In this document: positions 1 to 8,535 of the stretch, piece by piece
How the letters are laid out: each line of letters opens with the position of its first letter
Position numbering within the stretch: the stretch's first letter is position 1
Assembly: GCF_003933245.1 (NCBI RefSeq)
Contig: NZ_QUSX01000002.1
Span: 930,001 to 994,000, forward strand
DNA from: Maribacter algicola
GTDB taxonomy: Bacteria > Bacteroidota > Bacteroidia > Flavobacteriales > Flavobacteriaceae
Reading direction: 5' to 3'
DNA: 64,000 nt
The notes under the pieces: generated by a model
The model's input: only the letters and a program-made list of their open reading frames with translations
Databases searched by the model: none
What the model was told of the DNA's origin: nothing
Translations under genes and position numbers: made by a program

Positions 1-71
1 TTACTGCCATGAGTCTGGATTACCTGAACAGCGATAAAACCCCAAGATTGGAAAATCAACCAAAAGGATAA
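1..71 (+). CDS. 3' end of an upstream gene (partial, unidentified)
   Basis: An open frame entering from the left edge (codons from position 3) ends at a TAA at 69-71. The visible tail is about 22 residues, hydrophilic, ending RLENQPKG. It stops 6 bases before the next start codon, so it is probably co-transcribed with the glutamate-synthase-like gene. The AGGA near its end (65-68) lies 9 bases before that start and could serve as its ribosome site. The fragment is too short to name. Confidence 0.55.
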   Translation, partial: TAMSLDYLNSDKTPRLENQPKG

Positions 72-77
72 TTATCA

Positions 78-1631
78 ATGGCTTACCAGATTGTATTACT
101 TGCCATTATTCCATGGTGGGTATGGATTATTATTTTCTTGGCCTTAGTGGCCCTTTGGGATATTTTCATTCAGAGGAAGCATACCATTAAACACAATTAT
201 CCCATTGTAGGCCATTTAAGATATTGGCTGGAAAGTATCGGCCCGGAAATGCGCCAATATTTTGTGGCTAATAACCGTGAAGAGCTGCCCTTTAATAGGA
301 TTGAACGTGGTTGGATCTATGCATCCGCCAAAAAAGAGAACAATTACGAGGGATTTGGTACGGATCGGGACATTTATGCCCATCAACATGTTTTTATCAA
401 AAATAGCATGATGGCCTATAAGGTTCCACAAGGCCACCCCAACGAACTGGACCCCACTTTTATTCCATGCGCAAAAGTTATGGGAGCTTTCCACAAACGA
501 AAAAGACCATACAGGCCAGCGAGCGTCATTAATGTTTCGGCCATGAGCTTTGGATCTTTATCGGCTGCAGCGGTAGAGGCCATGAACATTGGCGTTAAAA
601 AATGTGGCGCCTACCATAATACGGGTGAAGGCGGACTTTCCCCGTATCACAAGCAAGGTGGTGATGTCATTTTTCATTTCGGTACCGGATATTTTGGCGT
701 TAGAACTCCGGATGGAAATTTTTCCATGGAAAAAATGAAAAAGCTTGTTGATGATAATCCCTGTATAAAAGCTATTGAAATAAAACTGTCCCAAGGTGCC
801 AAACCGGGGAAGGGAGGTGTTTTGCCCGGAGCGAAAATCACCCATGAATTGGCCGATATAAGAGGGGTTGAAGTGGGAAAGGATGTGCTATCCCCTGCAA
901 CCCATAAGGCATTCTCCTCAGTACCAGAACTCATGGCCCTCATTGAGCAAATTGCCGATGAAACCGGATTGCCTGTTGGTATTAAGGCGGCCATTGGAAA
1001 ACTGGACCAATGGGAAGAATTGGCCAACCTGATGCTAAAAACTGGAAAAGGACCCGATTTTATTACCGTAGATGGTGGTGAAGGTGGTACGGGCGCTGCG
1101 CCTCCCTCCTTCGCCGATCATGTGTCCCTACCATGGGTGTACGGCTTCTCCAGTGTATACAAGGTTTTTCTTGACAGAAAATTGACGGACAGGATCCTTT
1201 TCATAGGAAGTGGCAAACTAGGCTTCCCCGCCAAAGCGGCCATGGCCTTTGCTATGGGGATAGATTGTATCAATGTGGCACGTGAGGCCATGATGAGCAT
1301 TGGTTGCATCCAGGCCCAGGTATGTCACACCAACAGGTGTCCCACGGGTATTGCCACACAGAACAAATGGCTTCAGAATGGTATTGACGTCCCATTAAAG
1401 TCGGATCGATTGGCCCAATATTTCAGAACCTTCCGAAAGGAATTTTTGGAAATTACCCATGCGTCGGGATACGAACATCCCTGTCAATTTACCATGGACG
1501 ATGTACAGGTAAACCTAGATGACAACGAATTGAACAAAAGCCTTGCCTATGCATACGGATATAATAAACCCAAAGTACCCTTTAATGGTGTTCAGGAATT
1601 AAAAGACTGTTCGTATCTTGGCGGCAAATAA
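78..1631 (+). CDS. Membrane-anchored FMN-binding glutamate synthase family protein
   Basis: 517 residues. One or two hydrophobic segments at residues 7-30 anchor the N-terminus, and the rest is a cytoplasmic FMN-dependent glutamate-synthase-type barrel (about 140-470). Visible signatures are the FMN/active-site stretch around NVSAMSFGSLS, the GEGGLSPYHKQGGD loop, the DGGEGGTGAAP phosphate-binding region, and three cysteines C410, C416 and C421 (C-x5-C-x4-C, then PTGIATQ), which match the 3Fe-4S ligands of glutamate synthases. The glutaminase and C-terminal GXGXG domains of full GltB are absent. This is the orphan form common in Bacteroidota, whose substrate is not established, so glutamate formation should not be assumed. 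The 3' end overlaps the OmpA-like frame only if that gene uses an upstream TTG. Confidence 0.85.
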   Translation: MAYQIVLLAIIPWWVWIIIFLALVALWDIFIQRKHTIKHNYPIVGHLRYWLESIGPEMRQYFVANNREELPFNRIERGWIYASAKKENNYEGFGTDRDIYAHQHVFIKNSMMAYKVPQGHPNELDPTFIPCAKVMGAFHKRKRPYRPASVINVSAMSFGSLSAAAVEAMNIGVKKCGAYHNTGEGGLSPYHKQGGDVIFHFGTGYFGVRTPDGNFSMEKMKKLVDDNPCIKAIEIKLSQGAKPGKGGVLPGAKITHELADIRGVEVGKDVLSPATHKAFSSVPELMALIEQIADETGLPVGIKAAIGKLDQWEELANLMLKTGKGPDFITVDGGEGGTGAAPPSFADHVSLPWVYGFSSVYKVFLDRKLTDRILFIGSGKLGFPAKAAMAFAMGIDCINVAREAMMSIGCIQAQVCHTNRCPTGIATQNKWLQNGIDVPLKSDRLAQYFRTFRKEFLEITHASGYEHPCQFTMDDVQVNLDDNELNKSLAYAYGYNKPKVPFNGVQELKDCSYLGGK

Positions 1632-1644
1632 AATGCAAGTATCC

Positions 1645-2415
1645 ATGAAGAAAATGTTACCCCTTTTGATCTTTACTTTTTGTTTTATCGGGATGATGAA
1701 TGCCCAGAAAAAAAGTGAGCTTATTGAGCAGAACCAAGAATTAAAATATCGTTTGGATTCCATAACGCGCCTAATTTCCACGGCACAGTCGAGTCAAAAA
1801 AGAAGTGAAATCAAGGCGGAGGAATTGCAATCCCAAGTAACCGAATTACAGGATGCTAACGCTACCTTGCTCAAAAACTTGAACAGTTTTGCGGCCCTAT
1901 CCAGCCAAAATTCCGAAAATATAAACAAGACCTTGGCCACCTTGGAGCGCAAGGAAGCTCAACTAAGAGGCATTGTGGACGGTGTGGCCAGCAATGACTC
2001 CACGGCCATTGTGATATTGACCAATGCCAAGCAAACGTTGGGCGAGAATGCCAAGGTACAGGTGAGTAATGGTTCCGTGATTATCTCAGAGAAATTGGAT
2101 TTCTATTTTGCGGATGGATTGGGTTCCAAGGTTCAGGAATCGGCCAAGCCCTGGTTGGAAAAAATTTCGAAAATCATTGCCGCAAATCCAAAATCCGCGA
2201 TTACAGTATCCGGATTGAGTATGACCGGCGAATTGGATATAGCACTCGCACAAGCTTCTTCCTTAGCACAGATGCTTATAAAGGATTACGGTATAGAAGG
2301 TTCCAAGGTTAGTGCCAAAGGAATGGATGGAGGACTACGGGAAGCACTACAAATTGAAATCCATCCGGACTACAAATCCTTCTATGCAACCGCTAAGGAC
2401 GATATAAAAAACTAA
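1645..2415 (+). CDS. Secreted OmpA-like envelope protein with coiled coil
   Basis: 256 residues from ATG 1645, chosen because it opens directly into a signal peptide (MKKMLPLLIFTFCFIGMMNAQ). A TTG at 1618 and an ATG at 1633 in frame would only add residues before the signal. After cleavage come a polar heptad-like region (about 20-100, rich in Q, E, L; probable coiled coil) and then an OmpA/MotB-like alpha/beta domain with its first strand near SEKLDFYFADG and a helix-turn near NPKSAITVSG. The usual peptidoglycan-binding Asp and Arg are not obvious, so binding to diaminopimelate is uncertain. It sits 13 bases after the glutamate-synthase-like gene, probably in one transcript. Confidence 0.7.
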   Translation: MKKMLPLLIFTFCFIGMMNAQKKSELIEQNQELKYRLDSITRLISTAQSSQKRSEIKAEELQSQVTELQDANATLLKNLNSFAALSSQNSENINKTLATLERKEAQLRGIVDGVASNDSTAIVILTNAKQTLGENAKVQVSNGSVIISEKLDFYFADGLGSKVQESAKPWLEKISKIIAANPKSAITVSGLSMTGELDIALAQASSLAQMLIKDYGIEGSKVSAKGMDGGLREALQIEIHPDYKSFYATAKDDIKN

Positions 2416-2452
2416 AATTGCATTTCATCGATCAAGTCATATACTAATTGAC

Positions 2453-2496
2453 AAAACTGGTCGTTAAAGAGTCATGAATAATGAACTAACCAGTTT
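2453..2496. repeat. Inverted repeat between two genes
   Basis: AAACTGGT (2454-2461) is mirrored by ACCAGTTT (2489-2496), an 8-bp perfect stem with a 27-base loop, just before the start at 2509. There is no T-run directly after it, so it is more likely a protein site or 5' leader structure than a terminator. Confidence 0.4.
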
Positions 2497-2508
2497 AAAA
2501 TTATAAGA

Positions 2509-3027
2509 ATGACTTCGGATCAAATTTTTCAACTTTTTGCTTATTTATTGCCATCGATCGTAACTGGTGCCATTGCTTTCTATTTCTTTAGGATGCACAC
2601 CAACAATGAAGAAGGAAGAAGACGTTTTTTATTGCACAAGGATTCCCAGAAGGACACATTACCCATTCGCTTGCAGGCCTATGAACGTATGGCCCTGTTT
2701 TTGGAGCGGATTGCCATTCCCAGTTTGGTAGTTCGTGTAGCACCAAAAAGTCAGGATAAGGATGCCTATGAAAATTTATTGATTAAAAGCATTGAAACGG
2801 AATTCGATCACAACCTTACCCAACAAATCTATATGACGGATGAATGTTGGAACATTATCAAGGCTGCCAAAAACGCTACCGTTCAAATGATACGAAAAGC
2901 GGCAATGAGCCAATCTGAAACCGCCGATAAACTTCGTGAGGATATCCTGAACGATACCATGGAAAAGGCTTCCCCATCCGCTACCGCCCTATCCTTTGTA
3001 AAAAAGGAAATTGGGGAATTGTGGTAG
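2509..3027 (+). CDS. Conserved membrane-anchored hypothetical protein
   Basis: 172 residues with one N-terminal membrane segment (about 8-26, LFAYLLPSIVTGAIAFYFF) followed by a soluble helical domain. The block LPIRLQAYERMALFLERIAIPSLVVRV is, from memory, characteristic of a small conserved Bacteroidota family of unknown function (DUF7935-like; name not certain). No catalytic motif is visible. The topology predicts a short outside N-terminus and a cytoplasmic body. It may belong to the transcript of the two preceding genes (93-base gap holding an inverted repeat). Confidence 0.65.
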   Translation: MTSDQIFQLFAYLLPSIVTGAIAFYFFRMHTNNEEGRRRFLLHKDSQKDTLPIRLQAYERMALFLERIAIPSLVVRVAPKSQDKDAYENLLIKSIETEFDHNLTQQIYMTDECWNIIKAAKNATVQMIRKAAMSQSETADKLREDILNDTMEKASPSATALSFVKKEIGELW

Positions 3028-3212
3028 TTAGGAGTTAGTTGTTGGTTGTTGGTTGTTCCCTTCGACTACGCTCAGGGCCAGGGTTGTTAGTAAAATCTAC
3101 ATTTTTCACTTTTTATTTTTCACTCCAAACTTGAAACTTCAAACCTGAAACTAACAAGCAAACAGAACGCAGCGTCTATCTAAAAGCGTTTAGCGAATAG
3201 CGAATAGCGCAA
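3028..3212. repeat. Intergenic region of simple and palindromic repeats
   Basis: Between convergent genes. From left to right: TTGTTGG-type microrepeats (3037-3055), a CCCT-TCGACTACGCTC-AGGG hairpin (about 3058-3077), TTGTTAG (3083-3089) mirrored by CTAACAA (3151-3157), ACTTGAAACTTC-type A/C-rich microrepeats (3124-3152), and AGCGAAT tandem copies near 3190-3206. The hairpin core has the same TCGA..GCTC character as the palindrome at 16157. It may act as a bidirectional transcript end, but no classic T-tract terminator is present. Confidence 0.6.
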
Positions 3213-4127
3213 CTACTCATTCTCATTGGGTTCAATAGGGTTGGTTTCCTCATTCTTATTTTTGGCATAGAGATAGCCGCGCTTCCACCAAAGGGTCATT
3301 TTCTTTTTATCGAAAATCAAGGAATTGGTAGTTAAGATTGTGGGCGTATAATAAAGGTTAATGATGGCATTGTTCTGATTGGCAACAAATTTTCCAATTC
3401 GTATGTTTTGGGATTCGATTCGGTCAAAAACAAAACTCATCATAGAAGTTAAAAGCTCAAAGGGGTTTCTGGAAGGCATTCGGTTTAAATAATTGACTTC
3501 CGTGTGGAGCACCACTACATCAACTTCCGTTGCGCCTCTTTTTATAGCCTCTTCAATAGGGACGATACTTCCCAATCCGCCATCGGCATATTCACAGCCC
3601 TCCTTTCTCACCAAACTCATAAACGGGGTATAATTGGCCGAAATCCATATCCAATCACAAAAATCCTCGTAGGAACAATCTTTTATTGATTTGTATTCGA
3701 CTTGGTTCAGGGAAAGGTTACTGACCGTAATGACCACATCTGACATACCATTTTTGAGCTTATTGAATTCTGTTTTTGTAAGACTAGTACCAATAAGCTG
3801 ACGTAAATTTTCACTCTCACCAAAGGTTTTTTTACCCTTAATAAAATTACGGAGTACGTTCCAGTGATCGATACCAATTTCATCACTCCCATGTTTTTTC
3901 TTGATTACAAAAGGGCAATTGTTGAAAATGCTATTTTGGGTGACATTCGAATAGATTCGCTTTATTTTCTCTATCTTACCTAAGGCCAAATGGGAAATCA
4001 ATAAACTCCCCGTAGAGGTACCCACAAAGATGTCATAGGTTTTACCGGCATCTTTAATTAAAAACTGGGCCACGCCTCCGGCAAATGCCCCCTTGCTTCC
4101 TCCTCCTGAAATGACCAAAGCCCTCAT
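3213..4127 (-). CDS. Patatin-like phospholipase
   Basis: 304 residues from ATG 4127; the frame is open further upstream, but the family start is MRALVISGGGSKG. The Ser-Asp dyad of the patatin fold is complete: oxyanion glycine loop GGGSKG (8-13), nucleophile S38 in GTSTG, and D182 in the DGG triplet (YADGGLG). No signal peptide, so cytoplasmic or peripheral at the inner membrane, acting on acyl-ester lipids; the exact lipid is unknown. The start codon overlaps the stop of the upstream M1 peptidase gene by four bases (ATGA), which indicates translational coupling. The C-terminus is acidic and Asn-rich. Confidence 0.88.
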   Translation of the reverse strand: MRALVISGGGSKGAFAGGVAQFLIKDAGKTYDIFVGTSTGSLLISHLALGKIEKIKRIYSNVTQNSIFNNCPFVIKKKHGSDEIGIDHWNVLRNFIKGKKTFGESENLRQLIGTSLTKTEFNKLKNGMSDVVITVSNLSLNQVEYKSIKDCSYEDFCDWIWISANYTPFMSLVRKEGCEYADGGLGSIVPIEEAIKRGATEVDVVVLHTEVNYLNRMPSRNPFELLTSMMSFVFDRIESQNIRIGKFVANQNNAIINLYYTPTILTTNSLIFDKKKMTLWWKRGYLYAKNKNEETNPIEPNENE

Positions 4128-6226
4128 GGTAATTCTATTTTGGTTTTTAAATAACGTACATCCGATGGTTTTAGTTGCATGGCTACAGAGACAATCTGTT
4201 GTTTTAGGTTTTCGTTCGTAAGCATTTCGTCCAGTAAATTTCTTACAAACATTCTGAACTGCCATGAATGGTGGTCCGTTGCCAAAATCAATTGCCTTAA
4301 AACTTCCCTATTGACAGCATTTATTTGATATAAATATTGAAAGGCACTTTGCCGGATTTCCGGATTATAGATTTCATGGGTATAAGAAATCAATTCTTCC
4401 AGATAATTTGCCTTCTCCACCGTTTTATAGTCGGGAGTCACCAAAGCCAAGGTCAGCCATAAAAGACGGACATTTTTATTGGGTAGGCCCACTACATCTT
4501 CAAGTTTATTCAAATACCCAACCCGATTTTCAGGAAAAGCCTCCCATAACTTAAAAAGCGTATATTCTTTGGTAACGTAACTTTTATCCTGCAAAAACGA
4601 CTCAAAATACATTCTTAATTCCGGTGTAGCATTTGGAATGGACATGGCCAACGCCCGTCTTACTTTCAGAGAGGATTCATTTTGAAAGATTTTTTTCAAT
4701 GTTGCATCTGGAATTTGGTTTTGGAATTCAGAAATCAAATGCGATTTCAATGGTGCCGGCGTCTCCTTATTCCATATCCACATTAATTTTTCATCGTCCA
4801 AAACAGCTGATGAATGCATTTGATCTTGTAAAAAAAAGTAGTTTTTCAGACTTTCATTTTTACTTGCCAAATATGCCTTTGCGTCGTCCCAAGGAAATTC
4901 GGTTGAAACCAACCAACCGGCTTTATAATCTTCTAAATTTTGATGTGATGCCACTTCCATCTCCGTTAAAAAATCAGTGACGGTTACACTTTTATAGGCA
5001 TACTTTCCCAAATAGGATTTGATTCCCCTTTTAAAAGCTTCGTCCCCCACTTCTTCCCGAAGCATCACCAAGGCCCATGCTCCCTTTTCATAAAAAGTAA
5101 GACTACTTGCTTTGGGATTCAGTAAACTTTCCCCTCTACCTTCCTCCGAAATTTCCTTTAATTGTTCTGCGGTATCATACAGTTTCCAATAAAAATAATC
5201 ATCACCGAATAATTGCTTTTCGGCCAGGTAGGCATAATAGGTAGCAAAGCCCTCATGAAGCCAGTGGTGGTTGCCATCCTTTTCGGTAACGAGGTTTCCA
5301 AACCATTGGTGGGCCATTTCATGGGCATTGATATTGACATAATTACGATCAATAAATGCCGTGGAATCTATGACATAGGCATCGGAAAAAATAGTAGCAC
5401 CTGTATTTTCCATTCCCGCATAGAGAAAATCATGAACCGGTACCTGTTTGTAATTCTGCCAGGGATAGGCTACCCCAATTTCATTTTCGAAAAAATCCAA
5501 AATCTCCTTCGTGTATCGGTACGTAGGTTCGACCTTTAAACTATCCTTCGGATAGAAATAATTTTCGATAGGCACTCCACTTTCAGATGTCAACTCCTGT
5601 TTATTATATTTTCCAATGGCAAAGGCCAATAAATAGCTGCTCATAGGGTTTTCCATAGAAAAGGAATAAACTGGATTTTTTACGGGTCCTGGAGTATACG
5701 AATTAAATTTGCCATTGGTAACCACTCGAAAGGGTAAGTCTACTTGTACATTCATATTAAATACTACCTTCTCTTCCATATCATCAAAACTAGGTAACCA
5801 ATAACTGGTATATTTTCCCTGACCTTGGGTCCAGACTTGGTCATTGTCTGGATTATCGTCCTCAAGTCCTATAAAATAGACCGTCTGTTTAGGAGCACAT
5901 GAATATTGGATAAAAATTTTGTGGTCAACTCCCTTTTTAAACTTCTTTTTAATTACCAATCTTTTTCCATCATAATTCCATTTGACTCTTTTATCATCCA
6001 ATTTCACTTTTTCAAAATCCATATTCTTGGCATCTAGCCATACGGAATCCACATTTTGAAGGACATGAAAATCATAAAAGACCTTTCCGGCAATGCTTTC
6101 TTTGGACAGGTTTGGAGTAATTACTATCGTCGCCTTTATAAAATCTACCTTGTCCTGATGCTGGGAAAAAGCGGACAGACCAAGGAACATAAATAAAAAC
6201 CAAACCCGATTCATAACCATAAACAA
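4124..6226 (-). CDS. Secreted M1-family zinc metallopeptidase (aminopeptidase)
   Basis: 700 residues with an N-terminal signal peptide ending near AFSQ (about residue 22; starts at 6226, 6220 or 6214 are all possible). The gluzincin zinc site is intact: H302-E303-x-x-H306 with E325 eighteen residues later. The exopeptidase motif GMEN precedes it (YAGMENTGATIF, GAMEN-type). The N-terminal part is the beta-sandwich domain; after about residue 450 come helical repeats. Its site is the periplasm or outer surface, removing N-terminal residues from peptides, probably in nutrient turnover. It is the first gene of a two-gene minus-strand operon with the patatin-like gene and is divergent from recG across 69 bases. 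Confidence 0.9.
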   Translation of the reverse strand: MFMVMNRVWFLFMFLGLSAFSQHQDKVDFIKATIVITPNLSKESIAGKVFYDFHVLQNVDSVWLDAKNMDFEKVKLDDKRVKWNYDGKRLVIKKKFKKGVDHKIFIQYSCAPKQTVYFIGLEDDNPDNDQVWTQGQGKYTSYWLPSFDDMEEKVVFNMNVQVDLPFRVVTNGKFNSYTPGPVKNPVYSFSMENPMSSYLLAFAIGKYNKQELTSESGVPIENYFYPKDSLKVEPTYRYTKEILDFFENEIGVAYPWQNYKQVPVHDFLYAGMENTGATIFSDAYVIDSTAFIDRNYVNINAHEMAHQWFGNLVTEKDGNHHWLHEGFATYYAYLAEKQLFGDDYFYWKLYDTAEQLKEISEEGRGESLLNPKASSLTFYEKGAWALVMLREEVGDEAFKRGIKSYLGKYAYKSVTVTDFLTEMEVASHQNLEDYKAGWLVSTEFPWDDAKAYLASKNESLKNYFFLQDQMHSSAVLDDEKLMWIWNKETPAPLKSHLISEFQNQIPDATLKKIFQNESSLKVRRALAMSIPNATPELRMYFESFLQDKSYVTKEYTLFKLWEAFPENRVGYLNKLEDVVGLPNKNVRLLWLTLALVTPDYKTVEKANYLEELISYTHEIYNPEIRQSAFQYLYQINAVNREVLRQLILATDHHSWQFRMFVRNLLDEMLTNENLKQQIVSVAMQLKPSDVRYLKTKIELP

Positions 6227-6295
6227 TCAATTCTTGGACCAAATTAACGCTTTTCCTGTATTGCAGTTACAGATGGGAAGTCCTAATTTAGTCGG

Positions 6296-8428
6296 ATGAA
6301 TGCCGGATTCCTTCAAACGCCTATTGTGTATCTCAAAGGTGTAGGCCCCAACCGGGCCGAAACCCTACAAAGTGAATTGGGTATTCATGTCTATCAGGAT
6401 CTCTTAAACCTGTTTCCCAATAGGTACATTGACAAGACCCAATATTATAAAATAGGCCAGCTGCAGAAAAGTAATGCGGAGGTTCAAATTGTGGGCAAAA
6501 TCATCCATCTAAAGACCGTGGAACAAAAACGCGGTACCAGATTGGTTGCCAAATTTGTGGACGATACCGGAGAAATAGAACTAGTGTGGTTCCGGGGACA
6601 AAAATGGATCAGGGAAAATCTAAAGCTGAATACACCGTATGTAATTTTTGGAAAGTGCAATTGGTTTAACGGTAGTTTTTCTATGCCCCACCCGGAGATG
6701 GAGCTCCTTTCAGAACATGAAAAGAGTCTTAGAATCCATATGCAACCGGTGTATCCCTCAACGGAAAAATTGAGCAATAAGGGCATTACAAATCGCGTAT
6801 TGGGCAAACTGGTACAACAGCTTTTTGTGGAAACAAAAGGAAAATTTTCAGAAACCTTATCCGATAAAATTTTATATGAATTAAAACTGATTCCGAAGAG
6901 CGAGGCACTTTTCAATATTCACTTTCCCAAGAATCAAGAATTATTGGCAAAAGCCCAATTCCGATTGAAATTCGAGGAGCTTTTTTACCTGCAACTACAG
7001 TTGATTGCTAAAAACATGCTCCACAAGCAGAAAATCAAAGGCTTCAATTTTGATCAAGTAGGCACCCTGTTCAATGATTTTTATGCCAACCATTTGCCTT
7101 TTGAACTTACAGATGCCCAAAAAAGGGTACTCAAGGAAATAAGGGCCGACTTGGGCAGCAATGCCCAAATGAACCGACTGTTGCAGGGTGATGTTGGTTC
7201 TGGCAAAACCATCGTAGCCGTAATGACCATTTTATTGGCCATAGACAACGGCTTTCAGGCCTGTTTGGTAGCCCCCACCGAGATATTGGCCAATCAGCAT
7301 TATAACGGCATCAAGGAATTGTTAGCAGGAACCGGGGTAACTTGTGAGCTTTTGACGGGTTCGGTCAAAAAAACGGCCCGAAAACCAATACATGAACAAC
7401 TGGAGAATGGGGAACTCCATATTCTTATCGGGACACATGCCGTGCTAGAGGACAAGGTAATATTCAAGAACCTAGGTTTAGCGATAATTGATGAACAGCA
7501 TCGGTTTGGTGTGGCGCAACGTTCCAAGTTGTGGCATAAGGGGAGTCCAAGAAATGGGGAGGTTGGAGGGGCTACTCCACCACACATTTTGGTCATGACG
7601 GCAACACCCATTCCACGTACCTTGGCCATGAGCCTTTATGGGGATTTGGATATTTCGGTAATCGACGAATTACCGCCGGGAAGGAAACCTATAAAAACCG
7701 TACACCGATATGACTCTAACCGTTTAAAAGTGTTTCAGTTCATTCGGGATGAAATTAGAAAAGGACGACAAGTGTATGTCGTCTACCCTTTAATCCAGGA
7801 ATCCGAAGCATTGGACTATAAGGACCTGATGGATGGTTATGAAAGTATTGTTCGTGATTTTCCACAACCTGAATATCAAATTTCCATAGTCCATGGGCAA
7901 ATGAAACCTGAGGATAAGGATTACGAAATGGAGCGCTTTGTGAAAGGAGAAACCCAAATTATGGTTGCTACCACGGTCATTGAGGTCGGTGTAAATGTTC
8001 CCAATGCCTCCGTCATGATCATAGAAAGTGCGGAACGCTTTGGGCTATCACAACTGCATCAATTGCGTGGTAGAGTGGGTAGAGGAGCCGACCAAAGTTT
8101 TTGTATTCTAATGACAAGCTATAAGCTAAGTTCCGAAGCCAAGACCCGATTGGAAACCATGGTACAAACCAATGATGGATTTGAAATAGCGGAGGTAGAT
8201 TTAAAACTTCGAGGTCCAGGAGATATTTTGGGAACACAACAAAGTGGCATGCTAAACCTTAAAATTGCCGATATCGTCAAGGACAATACAATTTTAAAAT
8301 CAGCGAGATATTTTGCCATGCAATTATTGAAAGACGACCCTTCTTTAGAAAAACCGGAAAATTTGGTAATTAGACATTTCTATGCCGAATTGGTAAGGTT
8401 CAAAAATATCTGGAATTATATTAGTTGA
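6296..8428 (+). CDS. recG: ATP-dependent DNA helicase RecG
   Basis: 710 residues, normal length. N-terminal wedge/OB domain (about 60-150) for branched DNA, then the two RecA-like motor domains: Walker A GDVGSGKT near 300, DEQH box DEQHRFGVAQR near 398, motif III MTATPIPRTLA, and the C-terminal helicase half ending with TRG-like ATTVIEVGVNVPNA and QLRGRVGRG. It reverses stalled forks and branch-migrates Holliday junctions in recombinational repair. Odd feature: between LWHK and PPHILVMTATP there are about ten extra residues, Gly-rich (GSPRNGEVGGAT, 7541-7576), compared with the short linker I recall in relatives. They look like read-through of a small G-rich repeat. Confidence 0.95.
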   Translation: MNAGFLQTPIVYLKGVGPNRAETLQSELGIHVYQDLLNLFPNRYIDKTQYYKIGQLQKSNAEVQIVGKIIHLKTVEQKRGTRLVAKFVDDTGEIELVWFRGQKWIRENLKLNTPYVIFGKCNWFNGSFSMPHPEMELLSEHEKSLRIHMQPVYPSTEKLSNKGITNRVLGKLVQQLFVETKGKFSETLSDKILYELKLIPKSEALFNIHFPKNQELLAKAQFRLKFEELFYLQLQLIAKNMLHKQKIKGFNFDQVGTLFNDFYANHLPFELTDAQKRVLKEIRADLGSNAQMNRLLQGDVGSGKTIVAVMTILLAIDNGFQACLVAPTEILANQHYNGIKELLAGTGVTCELLTGSVKKTARKPIHEQLENGELHILIGTHAVLEDKVIFKNLGLAIIDEQHRFGVAQRSKLWHKGSPRNGEVGGATPPHILVMTATPIPRTLAMSLYGDLDISVIDELPPGRKPIKTVHRYDSNRLKVFQFIRDEIRKGRQVYVVYPLIQESEALDYKDLMDGYESIVRDFPQPEYQISIVHGQMKPEDKDYEMERFVKGETQIMVATTVIEVGVNVPNASVMIIESAERFGLSQLHQLRGRVGRGADQSFCILMTSYKLSSEAKTRLETMVQTNDGFEIAEVDLKLRGPGDILGTQQSGMLNLKIADIVKDNTILKSARYFAMQLLKDDPSLEKPENLVIRHFYAELVRFKNIWNYIS
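7541..7576 (+). repeat. In-frame G-rich insertion inside recG
   Basis: The 36-base stretch between LWHK and PPH is strongly purine/G-rich on the coding strand (GGGGAGGTTGGAGGGGCTA at its core) and begins and ends with the mirrored GGAGT and ACTCC (7542-7546, 7573-7577). It encodes about ten residues in a linker that is much shorter in homologues I know. It resembles the G-rich intergenic palindromes of Bacteroidota. That origin is inference. Confidence 0.45.
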
Positions 8429-8535
8429 TGGCCATTTTTAACAGATTTCAATTTTGAACATCGTAATTTAAACATGTCCCAATTTCCTAAAAATCCTTGT
8501 TTTTAATACTTTTACACTCTTACATTATAAAGATT

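Noticed and set aside
4128..4265. An upstream extension of the patatin-like frame
   Set aside because: Adding 46 residues would run through the M1 peptidase gene and place unrelated sequence before the conserved MRALVISGGG start.
8429..8535. A leucine leader peptide before leuC
   Set aside because: The only short frame there (ATG 8475) reads [10 protein letters not shown], with no leucine, and no terminator hairpin follows.
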